A program made the translations under genes and the position numbers. The notes beneath the pieces were generated by a model. That model was not told the origin of the DNA and ran no database searches. It saw only the letters and a list, made by a program, of their open reading frames with translations. A DNA stretch of 64,000 nucleotides, taken from Epichloe hybrida (lineage: Eukaryota > Ascomycota > Sordariomycetes > Hypocreales > Clavicipitaceae). This document shows, in pieces, positions 1 to 11,500 of the stretch (within the stretch, counting starts at the first letter, position 1; each line of letters begins with the position of its first letter). The stretch covers positions 62,001-126,000 of the forward strand of contig JAFEKR010000016.1 in NCBI GenBank assembly GCA_019022495.1, written 5' to 3'.

Positions 1-2783
1 CCCAGGTGCCTAGATAGGCCGAAATCGGCCAACAAAGCTTGCGCGCAACTTGGGGAGATGGAACACAACAACGGCAAATGTTCTCATACATGTGTACAAC
101 GTCCGTACCATCCACCAAACGGGGCACGTGTGTACCAGCCAACAATTGTGCAGAACGGTCGGAGAACGGTCGGGGTCTGATGATTCAAAACAACAGATCC
201 TGGAAGAATATCATGACCCTCTCTTTGAAGGTGGTTTTTTTTTTTTTCATATGTAAGTTCTTCTCATGTACAGCCTCCCCCGCTTGCAGCTATACATGTA
301 TGTACATGTCTGGGTACCTGGGCACGTACCTGATGCGAGCTGACGGCTTCCTGCCACGTGAAGTTCGTCTCCGCCTTCCCTTGGACAGCTTTGCCCCGCC
401 TGCCACACAACTATGTGTTTCGTGCATGTGCACCACCACACCAACTTGCCAATTCGTTATCGTTTCAATGGGGCAGGTCAAAAAGCGGAAGCCCAACCAA
501 TCACGAAATGGCGTTCATTTCAGCCATGCTGTTCAACACTAATTTGTTGGACTACATACAGAGTATTGCTGGACCATTGCCAACAGATGTCGAAAATTGC
601 ACATGGCCGCCATCCATGGCTAGACTGCCAGACTGCCGCACTGCCGCACTGCCGCACTGCTTCATGGGTTCGACTGAGCGGGCTTCACCCGGCCGAGTAA
701 GACACGGGTGAAGAGTGTTCAGGCTGCGCAAACTGCAACGTCGCGATCGGATCGGCCCCTGCAGCGCAAAGGGACCTTGCAGAATTCAACCCAGCCGCTC
801 ACTCACCTTCCCACTGAGTAAGATTGTCGAGATCCGTGAGATCCGTGAGATCCATTCAACGTCACCAATCACGGCACTTGCCCACTCAACTGCTGTTCGA
901 AATTGGAGGCATTCCAGGTCATCATCTTTTTGAGGCGCAGCACCAAAGCCTGCAATTGCTTCTTTGAATATTACGCCGATGGCCTGAGTCGTGCTTTTCT
1001 TTTCTTTTTTTTTCTCCCGAGAAAACGTTTCCCCGTCGGCAGTCTCAGACAATATTTGTGTCTCGGACTCCGAGCTCATCCCTCTCTTGTGTGGTCGCCG
1101 GTCGGCATGTTTCGACGACTCGTCACTTTCCGCGCCCCAAGTCACAGGCCGAGGCCCGTAAATAGACGAATTAACAGTCGTTCTTCAGCTCCCATGTGAG
1201 ATTAGGGCAGGTCAGCAACGTTTTGCCATGTTGGGAATGCTCAACCGTTTTTGACTTGTTAGCCTCGGGTGGGTTCCGTCTTCGTCTCAGTCTCAGTCTT
1301 GTGGTGACGCAACCCACTGTTTCACTCGGGTATCTGACAAACGCTTGACAAACACGAGGCCATTCGCCAAGAGCTCGTTCGCCATGGATTATTCCCCCAA
1401 GGCAAGCCACATACCCGGGTATATGGGTCGCTTGTTTGTGAGGCCATCGCCATCGTCTTGAGCAGCTGCCACTGCTGTCTTGCACCCCAGCGCCGCGCTT
1501 TTGCATTGGCATGGCATGACATGGAAAGATACGCTCCACTTCACGAGCCTCTCTGTGACGAGAAGCCGAGACGATGCCGCTCAGGGCCGTCTAAGGCCAA
1601 TGATCTGGAGCTATCATTCCGTACCATGATCGGTTGTCGCAGAAAAAAAAAAAAAGTCATTGACGGCGCCACCCTCTCCACCAAATAGGGATGGACGTGC
1701 TTAAAGACAAAGGGGATATAAAATCATGATAGCACTTCGGAGGCATAGCATTCCTCGAGCGGGGAATTGCAGTAAGGATCCTTTTGTGTTCAGTGTCATC
1801 GGAGGACAGCCATTGGCAGCGTGCATTGGGAAACGTACTCGTCCAGCACAGTAAAGGAATTACACGGCGAGTTGTGTCACCGCGTAACTGTCCAAGGGCC
1901 TGGTCTAATTCATGACAACTTTGTGCCCCATAATAAGCATGCGAGTTGTCGTCGTCTTCGTCTGTCCGGGACTCAACATGGCAAAAGTCCAGGGTATGTT
2001 CACCCAAGGAATCCCGCGGGACTCGAAAGTCAATAAGTAACTCTCATCATCCACACGACGATCCAATAATTACCCCCCTTCGCACCAATACGAACCAGAC
2101 ATGGCAAAGCAAAATAAAGGGTCTAATAATCTCCAATATAACATGCAGCCACCAACGCCACCCACGTAGATTCCACACAACATGTCCAAGAACACTACAT
2201 GACTGCAACCCACCTGTTTGTTGTCCCTTTGAAAAGAAGCAAGTCCCATCACCATCACTCGTCCAACGACCCACGACACAGCGCTTCAGACAAAAGAAAA
2301 AAAAAAAAAAAAATTAAACCCATGCACCCCTACGAGTCTCAATCCTTTGTGATTTCTCTTTGCAAGAAGCGAGGGAAAAAAAAAAAAAAACAACAAGCGG
2401 CTGGTCCCGAGACACATGGGCTGTAGTCAATTTGCGGAGGACACTAGAACGTGCATATCGGTGCTAAGCCTTTTCCAGACAAGATTTCGATGACAATCCG
2501 TCCGGGCGAAACACACGAGCTTGGCGATGTCGTGCAGGACGATCCGGGTTCGTGAGGCGCAATCGGCCAATCTTCTGGTACCCTACACAGGGTGAGGACC
2601 TATGGTTGGAATTGAAAATGTCACCTCATTGACAATCACATACCGGTTTACAGAACCACTGCCTCATTGTTGAATTCCTTTGTCCGCTTAAACTCTTGGC
2701 GTGCAAGGCATTCAAAATGCCTCATCCCGAGCATCCGGCCGCCCAACATTCAAACCATCTCCCTCTCCCTCTCCCTCTCCCTC
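1..2783. other. gene-poor left flank
   Basis: No coding region can be supported here. Open frames on both strands are at most about 170 codons, often begin at non-ATG codons, and show no recognisable domain. The stretch holds short direct repeats (a 9-bp unit three times near 826-853, a CTGCCGCA-type repeat near 631-660), a 17-A run at 2297-2313 and a CTCTCC repeat at 2757-2780 next to the PEX5 stop codon. The last few hundred bases are probably PEX5 3' UTR. Confidence 0.6.
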
Positions 2784-4854
2784 TCAGAAATCGAATTCCG
2801 GTCGGAAGATGTCAGGATCCACGCCGGCAACTGTCTTCTCAGCCAGATCCCTGCGACCCATTTGTGTGAATACCCGTCGTAGAGTGTCATATAGGGTAGT
2901 GCTACGGTTCTGGGCCGACATTCGATCAATCACCTCGTCCACATCGCCGCCGGCATTATCGCCCAGAATCTCATATGCCTTGTTGCGACCGGACTTCTCA
3001 ATCGACTTGTGCATCTCGAGAGCAGCCAGGAAGTGGCTGGCGGCTTCCTGGTGGCAGTTGATGTTGATACAGCTGACGCCGAGGTTGTATCGAGCGCGAA
3101 CAAAGTTGGGGGATAGGGAAAGAGCCTGCTCATATGCTGCAATGGCTTCTTCTGATCGTCCGCTGTTGGCCAACGTCGCACCCAGCCGGTTCCAGAGAAG
3201 ATGAACTTGCTCCTGCTGGTTTGATGTGCCCAACTCGGATGAGTGCAGAGCCGATTGAAAGCAGTCAACCGCCTTGCCGTACTCTTCTGCGCCATAGAAC
3301 AACACACCTAGGCCGACTTGCACATCAGGGTCCATGTGCTCTCCATCAGGACTGAGCTGGGCAGCCTTGATGAACAGGTTTGTTACCTTTTCATGCAGGA
3401 GCTGCCGGTCAGTAAATCCCATCTCAGCTGCAGGATGTAGGTCCTTGGGGTCCAAAATGCTGGGATATTTGACTGAAAGCCAGCGCTCAAGCGTCCGGTA
3501 AGCTGTGCTGTCGTATCCCTCGTTGGTATATGAAACTGCCAGCCCCATCAGAGCTTCCAGATTGTTAGGGTCCAATTTCAATGCCTGCTCCATCGCACGG
3601 ATGGCGGCAGTTTCCTTTTCGTTTTGGGCCTGTGCTTTCCCCAGGTACACCCACGCCTCAATATGCTCCGGATTCTGCTGAACAGCAGCCTCAAAAGCCA
3701 GAGCGGCGAGCGATAGGTTGCCACCTTCCTTCATAACACGAACACCTTCGTCGAATGCGTTTTTCTCGTTTTTGAACAAGTTTTCTTCCTCAAACAGGTA
3801 GTTCTCGACGACGGGATCGCCGAACCGGCCCCAATCTCCCATGGAGAAGTCGGTGGGCATGTTCTCGTTGCTCCATTCGGCATCGAACTGATCGAAGAAA
3901 GTATCGTCGTTGACCATGGATCTAGCAGCGGCCGTCTCAGCTTGGATTCCTTTCCAGAGGGATTCGAAGTCACCAAACTCATTAGTTTCAGATTGCATCG
4001 CCCTGTCCATCTCATCCAGCTCTCGCTCAGCAGCGTTGGCCTCATCGTGTTGTTCCTGGATTTTCTCTGCTTCCTGGTCCTGGAGCTCGAGCTGAGCGAA
4101 TTGCTCCTCCCACTTGCTGTCATCCAACTCCACCAACTTGCCCTTACCTTTACCCTCAAGCGGTTGCTGTTGTTGCGGTTGATGAAGTCCTTGCTGGTTC
4201 TGATACATGGGTTGGAACATGGTTTGGCCGTATCCCATGCCCATGTTTGACATCATACCGACTCCCATCATCGGCCGTTGGGGCATCTGGCTGGACATGT
4301 TGGTGGACTGCATGGGGCTGGACCTAGCTGATGAAGCTTGGCCATTCAGCTGGTGGTATCGAGAGAATTCGTCAGCAGAAAAGTGAGCCCCAGGGGGAGG
4401 CTTGAAAGCTGACTCCATGCCGGGCGCGCTGTTGAAGTCTTGGGCCCACGATGGAGATGCTGAGCTGGCACGCATGGGAGCATTTTGTGCTGGGTTGAGA
4501 GCAGGACCGGCTTGCACGGGGAATTCTTGCTGGAGGCTCGGGGCGCCATTGAGGAAACCGTTCATCATCTAAATCGGTAGGCAATCGCTAGTTAGTAAGT
4601 CTGAGGCTCACATGCAGAGGCGCTCAGAAGGTGCGAAAAATCTGGCCCTAGAGCCAGTCCATCTCATCTGTTCGTTTTACCTCGTCTTGTGGCGCATTGG
4701 CAGCCTGACTTCGAAAGCCGCCGCCCATCTGGCCACCTGGCCCTCTTCCGACGAGACGGTCTCGCTGCAGAGTCTTGTCATCTTGGACGTGCTTTTGGAA
4801 CTGGCTGAGGGGATTCCCCGCCGTGGAGCACTCGGCTCCTCCCATGAACGACAT
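2784..4854 (-). CDS. PEX5: peroxisomal targeting signal 1 receptor PEX5
   Basis: Cycling receptor that binds PTS1 (SKL-type) cargo in the cytosol and docks at the peroxisome for matrix import. Model: complement of 2784-4568 joined to 4681-4854, 652 aa. The 112-nt intron (4569-4680) has donor GTAAAA, a TTACTAAC branch point and acceptor TTTAG. Exon 1 encodes the conserved N-terminus with Cys9 in MSFMGGAEC, the residue used in this family for ubiquitin-dependent recycling. WxxxF-type Pex14/Pex13-binding motifs follow (WAQDF at about residues 99-103, later WEEQF), along with a Gln/Met-rich linker and a C-terminal TPR array covering roughly the last 330 residues. The length fits the family. RPF2 diverges upstream. 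Exon 2 itself begins ATGATG, so an internal start would give a form lacking Cys9. Confidence 0.96.
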
Positions 4855-5423
4855 GATGCTGGAGTCTCTTCAACGGCGCTGGCGGGGACGTATGGCTGAT
4901 TTAAAAAAAAAAAAAAAAGAAAACGAAAAGAAAGAAAGAAACGCTGATTTCGGTTCGGTGCCAATGGCGCGTGCTGAATGAATCAACCAACCGGCGACGC
5001 CAACGATTTTGGGATGTGTGGAAGGAAGGGGAGGCAAAATTGTTCACAAGCGGCAGAGGAAGTTGACACTTTTTGAGCAGACTTGCGTTTGTCAGAACGT
5101 CACCTGCGGCTCGGTCGGTTTGTCTGTGGGGTAAAGTACCGAGGCAGTCCGGCCCCGGCCTGGTGGGAGTCTTCCGACTTTTCTCCGCGCACCTTCTTTT
5201 GGCGTGCGACAGCAAAAGAATCACGTGACTGCATCGTGGGCAACGTGTGCAACGCAACGGTGGTGAAGACGAGGCGTGCTTATCGATAAACATGACCGGG
5301 GACTTTTCATCTTTTTTTTCCTTTCTTGGACTGCGACTCCGGGCTGCCAGAGCATCCGAACCACGACGGATCAAAAGAATTGCCAGCGACCACAGGCGAG
5401 AATCCTCTCAAAGTTCCCTCAAG
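4855..5423. promoter_or_regulatory. PEX5/RPF2 divergent promoter region
   Basis: 569 bp between two divergent start codons. It contains a 16-A run (4903-4918), a CACGTG E-box in a TCACGTGA context near 5220-5227 and pyrimidine-rich stretches before RPF2. No TATA box is evident. The regulatory role is inferred from position only. Confidence 0.5.
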
Positions 5424-6463
5424 ATGCTTCGTCAAGTGTACGTCACGAACCAAGACCTATTTTGCGTCAGAGTCTGGCCCCTTCAATCATTGAACAGAGC
5501 AAATAAACTGATTCATTTCTCAGGAAACCTCGCAACGCCCGCTCGAAGCGAGCCCTCGAGAAGCGGGAACCAAAACCAATCGAGAACCCCAAACAATGTC
5601 TCTTTCTCCGCGGAACCTCCTGCTCGCAAGTAGTCCAGGATGCCCTAAACGAACTCTACTCTCTCCGCCTCCCCCTCGCCAAGAAGTTCACCAAGAAGAA
5701 TTCGATCCACCCCTTTGAAGACGCCGGCTCTCTCGAGTTCTTCTCGGAGAAGAACGACGCCAGTCTCCTCGTCTTTGGCAGCAGTCAGAAGAAGCGACCC
5801 CATGCCATGACCTTTATCCGCACCTTTGGCTACAAAATCCTCGACATGTTGGAGCTGTACCTCGACGCGGAGACGTTCCGGACCATGGCGCAGTTCAAGA
5901 ACAAGAAGTTTGCTGTTGGGCTGCGGCCCATGCTTCTCTTCGCGGGGACTGCGTTCGAGAGCCCCGTGACGAACGAGTTCACGCTGGCCAAGAGCATGCT
6001 CGTCGACTTCTTCAAGGGCGAGCCCTCGGACAAGATCGACGTGGAGGGCCTGCAGTACATCATATCAGTGACGGCGGAGGAGATTTCTGGCGATGGAGAT
6101 GCAAAACCTGCTATCCACTTGCGCGCGTACATGATCAACACGAAGCGCAGTGGCCAGAAGCTCCCGCGCGTGGAGGTGGAGGAGATTGGGCCCAGGATGG
6201 ACTTCCGCGTCGGCAGAGTCAAGGAAGCGGATGAGTCTATGCTCAAGGATGCCATGAAGAAGGCGCGCGGCCTGGAGGAGAGGCCCAAGAAAAACATTGT
6301 TACTGATTCTATGGGCGACAAGATAGGTCGGGTGCACTTGGGCCGACAAGATCTCAGCGAGTTGCAATTGAGAAAGATGAAGGCTCTCAAGAGGTCAAGA
6401 AATGTGCAGGAGGACTCGGTGGAAGATGTCATTGCCGAAGATGTGAAGAGAGCGAAGCACTGA
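5424..6463 (+). CDS. RPF2: ribosome production factor 2 (Brix domain)
   Basis: Nucleolar assembly factor that, with Rrs1, loads the 5S RNP onto pre-60S particles. Model: 5424-5437 joined to 5524-6463, 317 aa. The first coding exon is only 14 nt (MLRQ plus two bases of a Val codon). Donor GTACGT and acceptor CTCAG restore the family N-terminus VKPRNARSKRALEKREP. A Brix domain spans about residues 30-240, with the conserved RPHAMTFIRTFGY segment and the pattern LLFAGTAFES. The tail is Lys/Arg-rich, as expected for a nucleolar protein. It shares a promoter region with PEX5. Identification is strong; the exact first-exon boundary rests on splice signals and frame. Confidence 0.94.
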
Positions 6464-6864
6464 GGTGAAATTTAGGAAGAGGACAATAGGAAAACCGGGG
6501 ATTGCTTAACTTTCGTGGTCATTATGCATATTGTATGGAACTATTTTCCTGGAGTTTATTATGGCGTTCTTTTGCACACACACACACACACGCACGCACG
6601 CACGCACGCATCATTATAGGTCATAGAGCATATATTCAAGTTGTTGCTACCGTGTCCATGACTACTGCCACGAAAAAAACGCCCTTCAAATTAGCCGCAT
6701 AACCAAGACTAGTCGTGTGAACAACATCTCATTTTCTCGTCACCGTCCAGATACCTCTCTGCGCCAAGATGATGCCCGTTCGCCATGTTGATGCCGTCAG
6801 ATAATATACAGTAAGGGCGGGAAAAGGCCGATGTGTAACAGAACAAAATCGCTGCACGTGAAAA
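6464..6864. other. RPF2/C6-regulator convergent 3' spacer
   Basis: 401 bp between two convergent stop codons, probably the two 3' UTRs. It holds a (CA)n run followed by CGCA tetranucleotides at 6574-6610. No gene seen. Confidence 0.6.
6574..6610. repeat. CA / CGCA microsatellite
   Basis: Dinucleotide CA repeat passing directly into a CGCA tetranucleotide repeat, just downstream of RPF2 and probably in its 3' UTR. Confidence 0.9.
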
Positions 6865-8451
6865 TCAATCCAGGGGCGCCGTCATGAGTTCCAGCTCTGC
6901 CTGCAAGGAAGTTGAAGGAGGCGCGGCTGGTGGATTGCTGGTGAGTTTGGAAAACAGTTCAATATGGCTCATCATTGATTCCGAAAACCCCTTGCTCGCT
7001 TGTGCTTCCTTTTTGTAATCTACCCCCCAGACGTCGGGCGGTATTGCTCCCCCTTCCCAGAGGGCGATCCTGATGGGCCATTCCAGATGTCGCCACCAGC
7101 TTGACCCAGTTTTGAATAAGCTGACTAGGCCCATGACCTCACGGCGGGACACATCCTCCAGCCACCATACAGGATCCATGCGTTGAAAGAGAGCGAAAAA
7201 GCAAGCGAGAATGGCAAGAGCCCGTGGCCGCTCTTCCTCGACCACCTCGACAAACCTTCGGGACACACTGGCAGGGAAGGCGAGCGCGGCGGGCGCAAAG
7301 GGATTCTTATGTGCCCAATTCAGAACACTAACGGCGTGAAAGTATGCCTGATGCGTGGCAGTAATCTTGTCGTTGGGCTCTTTTGCTAGCTCCTCATCTA
7401 GGTTCTCCAGCAGATGGCCGAAGAAGGAATTCGGGTTCAAGGGGTTCAGGTCCAGCTGAAAGCTGGGCTGCGAATCAATGACGGCCTGTACAATGCTGCT
7501 GTTTCGTATCCACTGCCACGAGGATGCAACGACCGTCTTGACGCCTTGGAATGCGTGGAACCATGCCATGGGTAAGGTGTAGCGATTTGTGCCATGGCTG
7601 CCGCTTGTTTGCGCATCATCCTTGATGAATATTCGCGATGCTGTGGCCTGAAAGGCAATAAGGGAGGCAGTCAAGAACAAGGCCTCTGCGTTATCAGACG
7701 TGATGCCATTGTTGAGAGTTGTGACGTATGCGGCCAAAGTTGATGCCGTGTACGCGTGTGAGGCCTGCACCAAGGATGTATCAGTAGGCTTTTGCGAGCG
7801 CAGGTGCAGCGCGGCGACGGACAGCATCGCATCTGCGAGATATGTCTTGCCTTGAAAAGCCATGTCGGGCACTTGTCGCTGCCACATTTCATCAGTGGCA
7901 GGGGAGTTTGTGAGCAGGGTCTTGCAAGTGCTGGTGGTGTACTGATGCAAGAGTCGCAACTCCAGTAACCTGTCCACAGGGCGAAGCGTCTCTGGTTCTG
8001 GCGACACCGTCGCTTGAGAAAGGACGGGTGTCGCGTGCTTTTGTGTAGGCGAGGCCACAGAAGGCGATGTCCTCGATGCGTTCAAACTCATGGCCAGCGT
8101 GGATGCCGTAGGACTCAAGGGCCCTGACATGGCCGGGGAGGCGAGCTCACCGACGACATGACCGCTCTCGAAATCACAGAGAACACCATGTTTAGAGCAG
8201 TTGCCACAGCGTGGGTGGACTTCGTCGCACTGGTATCGCCACAGGGGAGCGAGAGGTCAGCCGTTGAAGATGCCGTCATGTTACGAAAACGAGCCCGGGA
8301 CGTTGATGTTTTGAGACCTGTTTGCACAACAGGCCCCTTCGCCTGCGGTCATGTCTTTCATGTCTCACGCGTCCCGACTCACCTTGATTTTCCTATTCTT
8401 ACACCGGCGACAACCAGCGCGAGACTTTTTGTGAGAACGCCTGGGCGGCAT
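6865..8451 (-). CDS. Zn2Cys6 transcription factor, UPC2-like
   Basis: Predicted nuclear sequence-specific regulator. Model: complement of 6865-8229 joined to 8383-8451, 477 aa. Exon 1 starts at ATG 8451 and carries the basic segment and first cysteines; the 153-nt intron (donor GTGAGT, acceptor ACCAG) interrupts the cluster. Joined, it reads C-x2-C-x6-C-x6-C-x2-C-x6-C within residues 14-41, exactly the fungal binuclear zinc cluster. The preceding RRSHKKSRAGC context resembles sterol-uptake regulators of the UPC2/ECM22 type. The rest looks like a fungal-specific regulatory region: mostly helical, Ala/Ser-rich, with no catalytic motif. It diverges from CYS3 across 978 bp. Target genes cannot be told from sequence. 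The family call is firm; UPC2 orthology is not. Confidence 0.85.
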
Positions 8452-9429
8452 TATGAGATGGAACACAGCCAGTCAAAAACTCGACGAGCGCGGGCGGGTG
8501 GGTATAGGTTAGGCGCCTAACCTAGTCCAGAATGGAAACCTGGCAAGCGACCATGCCAATAGCATGGCCGCCGGAAGGGTTTCAACGGCTGATGGACACA
8601 ATAGTAAGGGAGAGGGAAGTGTATGCAGGCATGTGATGGTGAGTTCGAAGCTGGTTGACAAAAGGGAGAGTCTCTTCATAGGCGCAGATCAATCAATACA
8701 TATGGAGTGAGGCACCAATGACCAATGGTGGTGAACTTGGCGGGACGGCAATGAACATGTGATCAGGCCAGGGGTGGTCATCGGGGGGGGGGGGACCGAC
8801 TACATGTACATAATAGACCGACCCACTTGCCCATGTCGTCGCTCCTGCCGATTTGAACGACACGACACGAGAGAGAGTACTCTGTACTTTGAATTTTCCT
8901 CGCGCAGCTGCACCAACTCCGCAGAACGAACCCATGGATTCATACATATGCAAGACATTGACTGATCTGATCTCGGCATGAGCCGGTGCTGCCCGGTCCT
9001 CCGGAGGGAGTCCACACAGCCTCCACGGCCAGCCTCTGCGCCGCCGATATCCGTGTGTTCGAGTCTGCTTTGTCAAGCGCACCCATTCATTATTACCAAT
9101 CCAGCCATTACAGCAAGGGCGGGCTGGGCTGGATGACACAATGACACAATGACACAATTTTAAACGCGGTTGACGGCAGAGCCAGGCTTGACTCAGCCGA
9201 GCGCCGCCCGGAGTGGACTGGCCTTTTTGTTCCTCATGCCTTGCGCATCGTGTGACTCTGTTATTACATTACATAGGAAGAGCGGGTTGCGGGTAGCCAC
9301 GTGATGAGGGGCCACGCTGACCCCTCCATTAATTAAAGCCGTGCAACGCGATTGATATCATGCTTGTTCCAACAATCGTCTTTCCCTTGTTTTCAAATCG
9401 AATCAATCCACACAAGGACAACGGCAAAA
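8452..9429. promoter_or_regulatory. C6-regulator/CYS3 divergent promoter region
   Basis: 978 bp between divergent start codons. It contains a 10-G run near 8785-8795, an 8-bp direct repeat ATGACACA three times at 9133-9156 and a CACGTGA box at 9298-9304. No additional gene is supported. Confidence 0.5.
9298..9304. promoter_or_regulatory. CACGTGA box upstream of CYS3
   Basis: CACGTGA (TCACGTG on the other strand) about 126 bp before the CYS3 start. TCACGTG is the Cbf1-Met4-Met28 site of yeast sulfur genes, and CYS3 is a sulfur-regulated gene. E-boxes occur elsewhere in this window, so function is inference. Confidence 0.4.
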
Positions 9430-10876
9430 ATGTCTCCCCTGGTGAACCCTGACACTGGGTCGACGCCCCCTCGTCCACCGACTTCCGTCCACGGCTTCGG
9501 TACGCTCGCCGTCCACGCCGGCTCACCTCACGATCCTCACACCGGCGCTGTCATCGAGCCCATCTCACTGTCCACCACCTTTGCCCAAACAGCTGTCGGC
9601 AAGCCAGTCGGCAAGTACGAGTATTCGCGCTCCGAAAATCCCAACCGCACCAACTTCGAGGCCGCCGTCGCCGCTCTGGAGCACGCCCGCTACGCCCTCG
9701 CCTTCTCTAGCGGCAGCGCAACCACGGCCAACATCTTGCAGAGCCTGGCCGCCGGCAGCCACGTCATCTCCGTCGCGGACGTCTATGGAGGAACCCATCG
9801 TTACTTTACGCAGGTTGCCAAGGCGCACGGTGTAAAAGTCACCTTCACCACCGAGATCGAGGTCGACATCAGCGAGCACATCAACGACCAAACCCGTCTC
9901 ATCTGGATCGAGTCTCCCTCCAACCCTACCCTCCGTCTCGTCGATATTCGTGCCGTCGTCACCGAGGCCCACAAGCACGGCATCCTCGTTGTGGTCGACA
10001 ACACCTTCCTGTCCCCATATGTCCAGAACCCCCTCGACCATGGAGCCGACATCGTCGTCCACAGCGTCACCAAGTACATCAACGGACACAGCGACGTCGT
10101 CATGGGCGTCGCCGCCTTCAACAGCGACGAGCTCAAGGCCCGCCTGAGCTTCCTCCAGAATGCCATTGGCGCCGTCCCCTCGGCCTTTGACTCATGGCTC
10201 GCCCACCGTGGCCTCAAGACGCTGCATCTCCGCGCCCGCGAAGCCACCCGCAACGCCACCGCCGTCGCCACCGCCCTCGAGGCCTCCCCCCACGTCATCT
10301 CCGTTCAACAGCGACGAGCTCAAGGCCCGCCTGAGCTTCCTCCAGAATGCCATTGGCGCCGTCCCCTCGGCCTTTGACTCATGGCTCGCCCACCGTGGCC
10401 TCAAGACGCTGCATCTCCGCGCCCGCGAAGCCACCCGCAACGCCACCGCCGTCGCCACCGCCCTCGAGGCCTCCCCCCACGTCATCTCCGTCAACTACCC
10501 CGGCCTTGAATCCCACCCTCACCGTGCCATCGCCCTGAAGCAGCACCGCGACGGCATGGGCGGCGGCATGCTGTCCTTCCGCATCGACGGCGGCCACGCC
10601 GCTGCCGAGCGCTTCTGCCAAGCCACAAACATCTTCACCCTTGCCGAGTCCCTAGGTGGTGTCGAGTCCCTCGTCGAACTGCCCAGCAGCATGACCCACG
10701 CTGGTATCTCAAGTGACGAGAGAGAAGCAGCGGGCGTCTTTGACGACCTCGTCCGCCTGAGCTGCGGTGTCGAAGACGCAGAGGACTTGAAGAACGATGT
10801 TCTCCAGGCCCTGGAGCGTGCAGTCAAGGACGCGGCCAAGAATGCCGTCTCCAATGGTGTCGTCAATGGACAATAA
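9430..10876 (+). pseudogene. CYS3: cystathionine gamma-lyase, frameshifted by a 187-bp duplication
   Basis: PLP enzyme of reverse transsulfuration that cleaves cystathionine to cysteine, 2-oxobutyrate and ammonia in the cytosol. The frame starts at ATG 9430 and closely follows yeast Cys3: VIEPISLSTTF, YEYSRSQNPNR-like, FSSGSATT, DVYGGTHRYF and the PLP lysine in SVTKYINGHSD (about K215). A perfect tandem duplication (10117-10303 and 10304-10490) adds 187 bp, which is not a multiple of three. As written, translation leaves the family frame after residue 292 and stops at 10377, giving 315 aa with 23 aberrant residues. The normal C-terminal domain (LKQHRD, LAESLGGVESL, GVFDDLVRLS) continues in another frame to 10876. 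Without one copy the gene would encode 419 aa, the normal family length. The unit has no AGGT, so exact removal as an intron is not possible. Either a real null allele or an assembly error. Confidence 0.93.
10117..10490. repeat. 187-bp perfect tandem duplication inside CYS3
   Basis: Two adjacent copies, 10117-10303 and 10304-10490, identical base for base by reading. The repeat starts in the codons for FNSDELKAR and ends in HVISV. The offset of 187 equals 62 codons plus 1 base, so the second copy shifts the frame. Confidence 0.98.
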
Positions 10877-11500
10877 AGCCATGAAAAAATCGAATATCTG
10901 ATGTGGGATGACGTTGCAATACCGTGGTTTCATGATGCATTCTTTTTTTTTTCTTTTAGACTCTAGGGGCGAATGCCAATTCACGGGAGAAAGACACTTT
11001 ACGTGACGCAAAAAAAAGCATTGGTCATCAAGGATAATTTCCGGGACAAAAAAAAGAGGAATACATAAGGGGACCAAAAACAATATAGAAACAAGGATCG
11101 ACTACGAGCGTAGTATTTTAGCATATATACAATGTTGGGCCGCGATGACATGGAGTCGTCTTCTGCTGCTTTCTCTCATTCGAGGTACTTGATGGTATAT
11201 CAATGAAAACGCAGCGTGTACAGCGTGTCCACTCCTTTTCTATCTGTTGAAAGAGAAAGACCGAGAGAGAGAGAGACGCAGGAAATCTCTTTGCAGTCCA
11301 ATGTTTTCGTACAGGACATGTCCGTGAATTGTATTTTTATTTTTACAAAAGTGCCCCAGAAGTAAAATGAATGAAAACGAACAAAACAAATTAGTAAGGC
11401 GCCATTGCTCCGAGCTTGACATGATGATTCATTGATTCCGAAACCCCCTTCTCTACGTTGCCAGGTGAAGACCTCGTTGCCTTTCAATTTTTTTTTTTTT
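10877..11500. other. CYS3/F-box convergent 3' spacer
   Basis: 624 bp between convergent stop codons, AT-rich with T and A runs (10940-10951, 11009-11016, 11489-11502) and a GAGA repeat near 11260-11276. Probably 3' UTRs. No gene seen. Confidence 0.6.

Noticed and set aside
9565..10089. Long minus-strand frame opposite CYS3
   Set aside because: Val/Asp/Gly-rich antisense shadow of a GC-rich gene; no domain.
10117..10490. The CYS3 duplication might be an intron that restores the frame
   Set aside because: Exact removal needs an AG directly followed by GT inside the repeat unit; none is present, and no strong donor/acceptor pair gives the family sequence.
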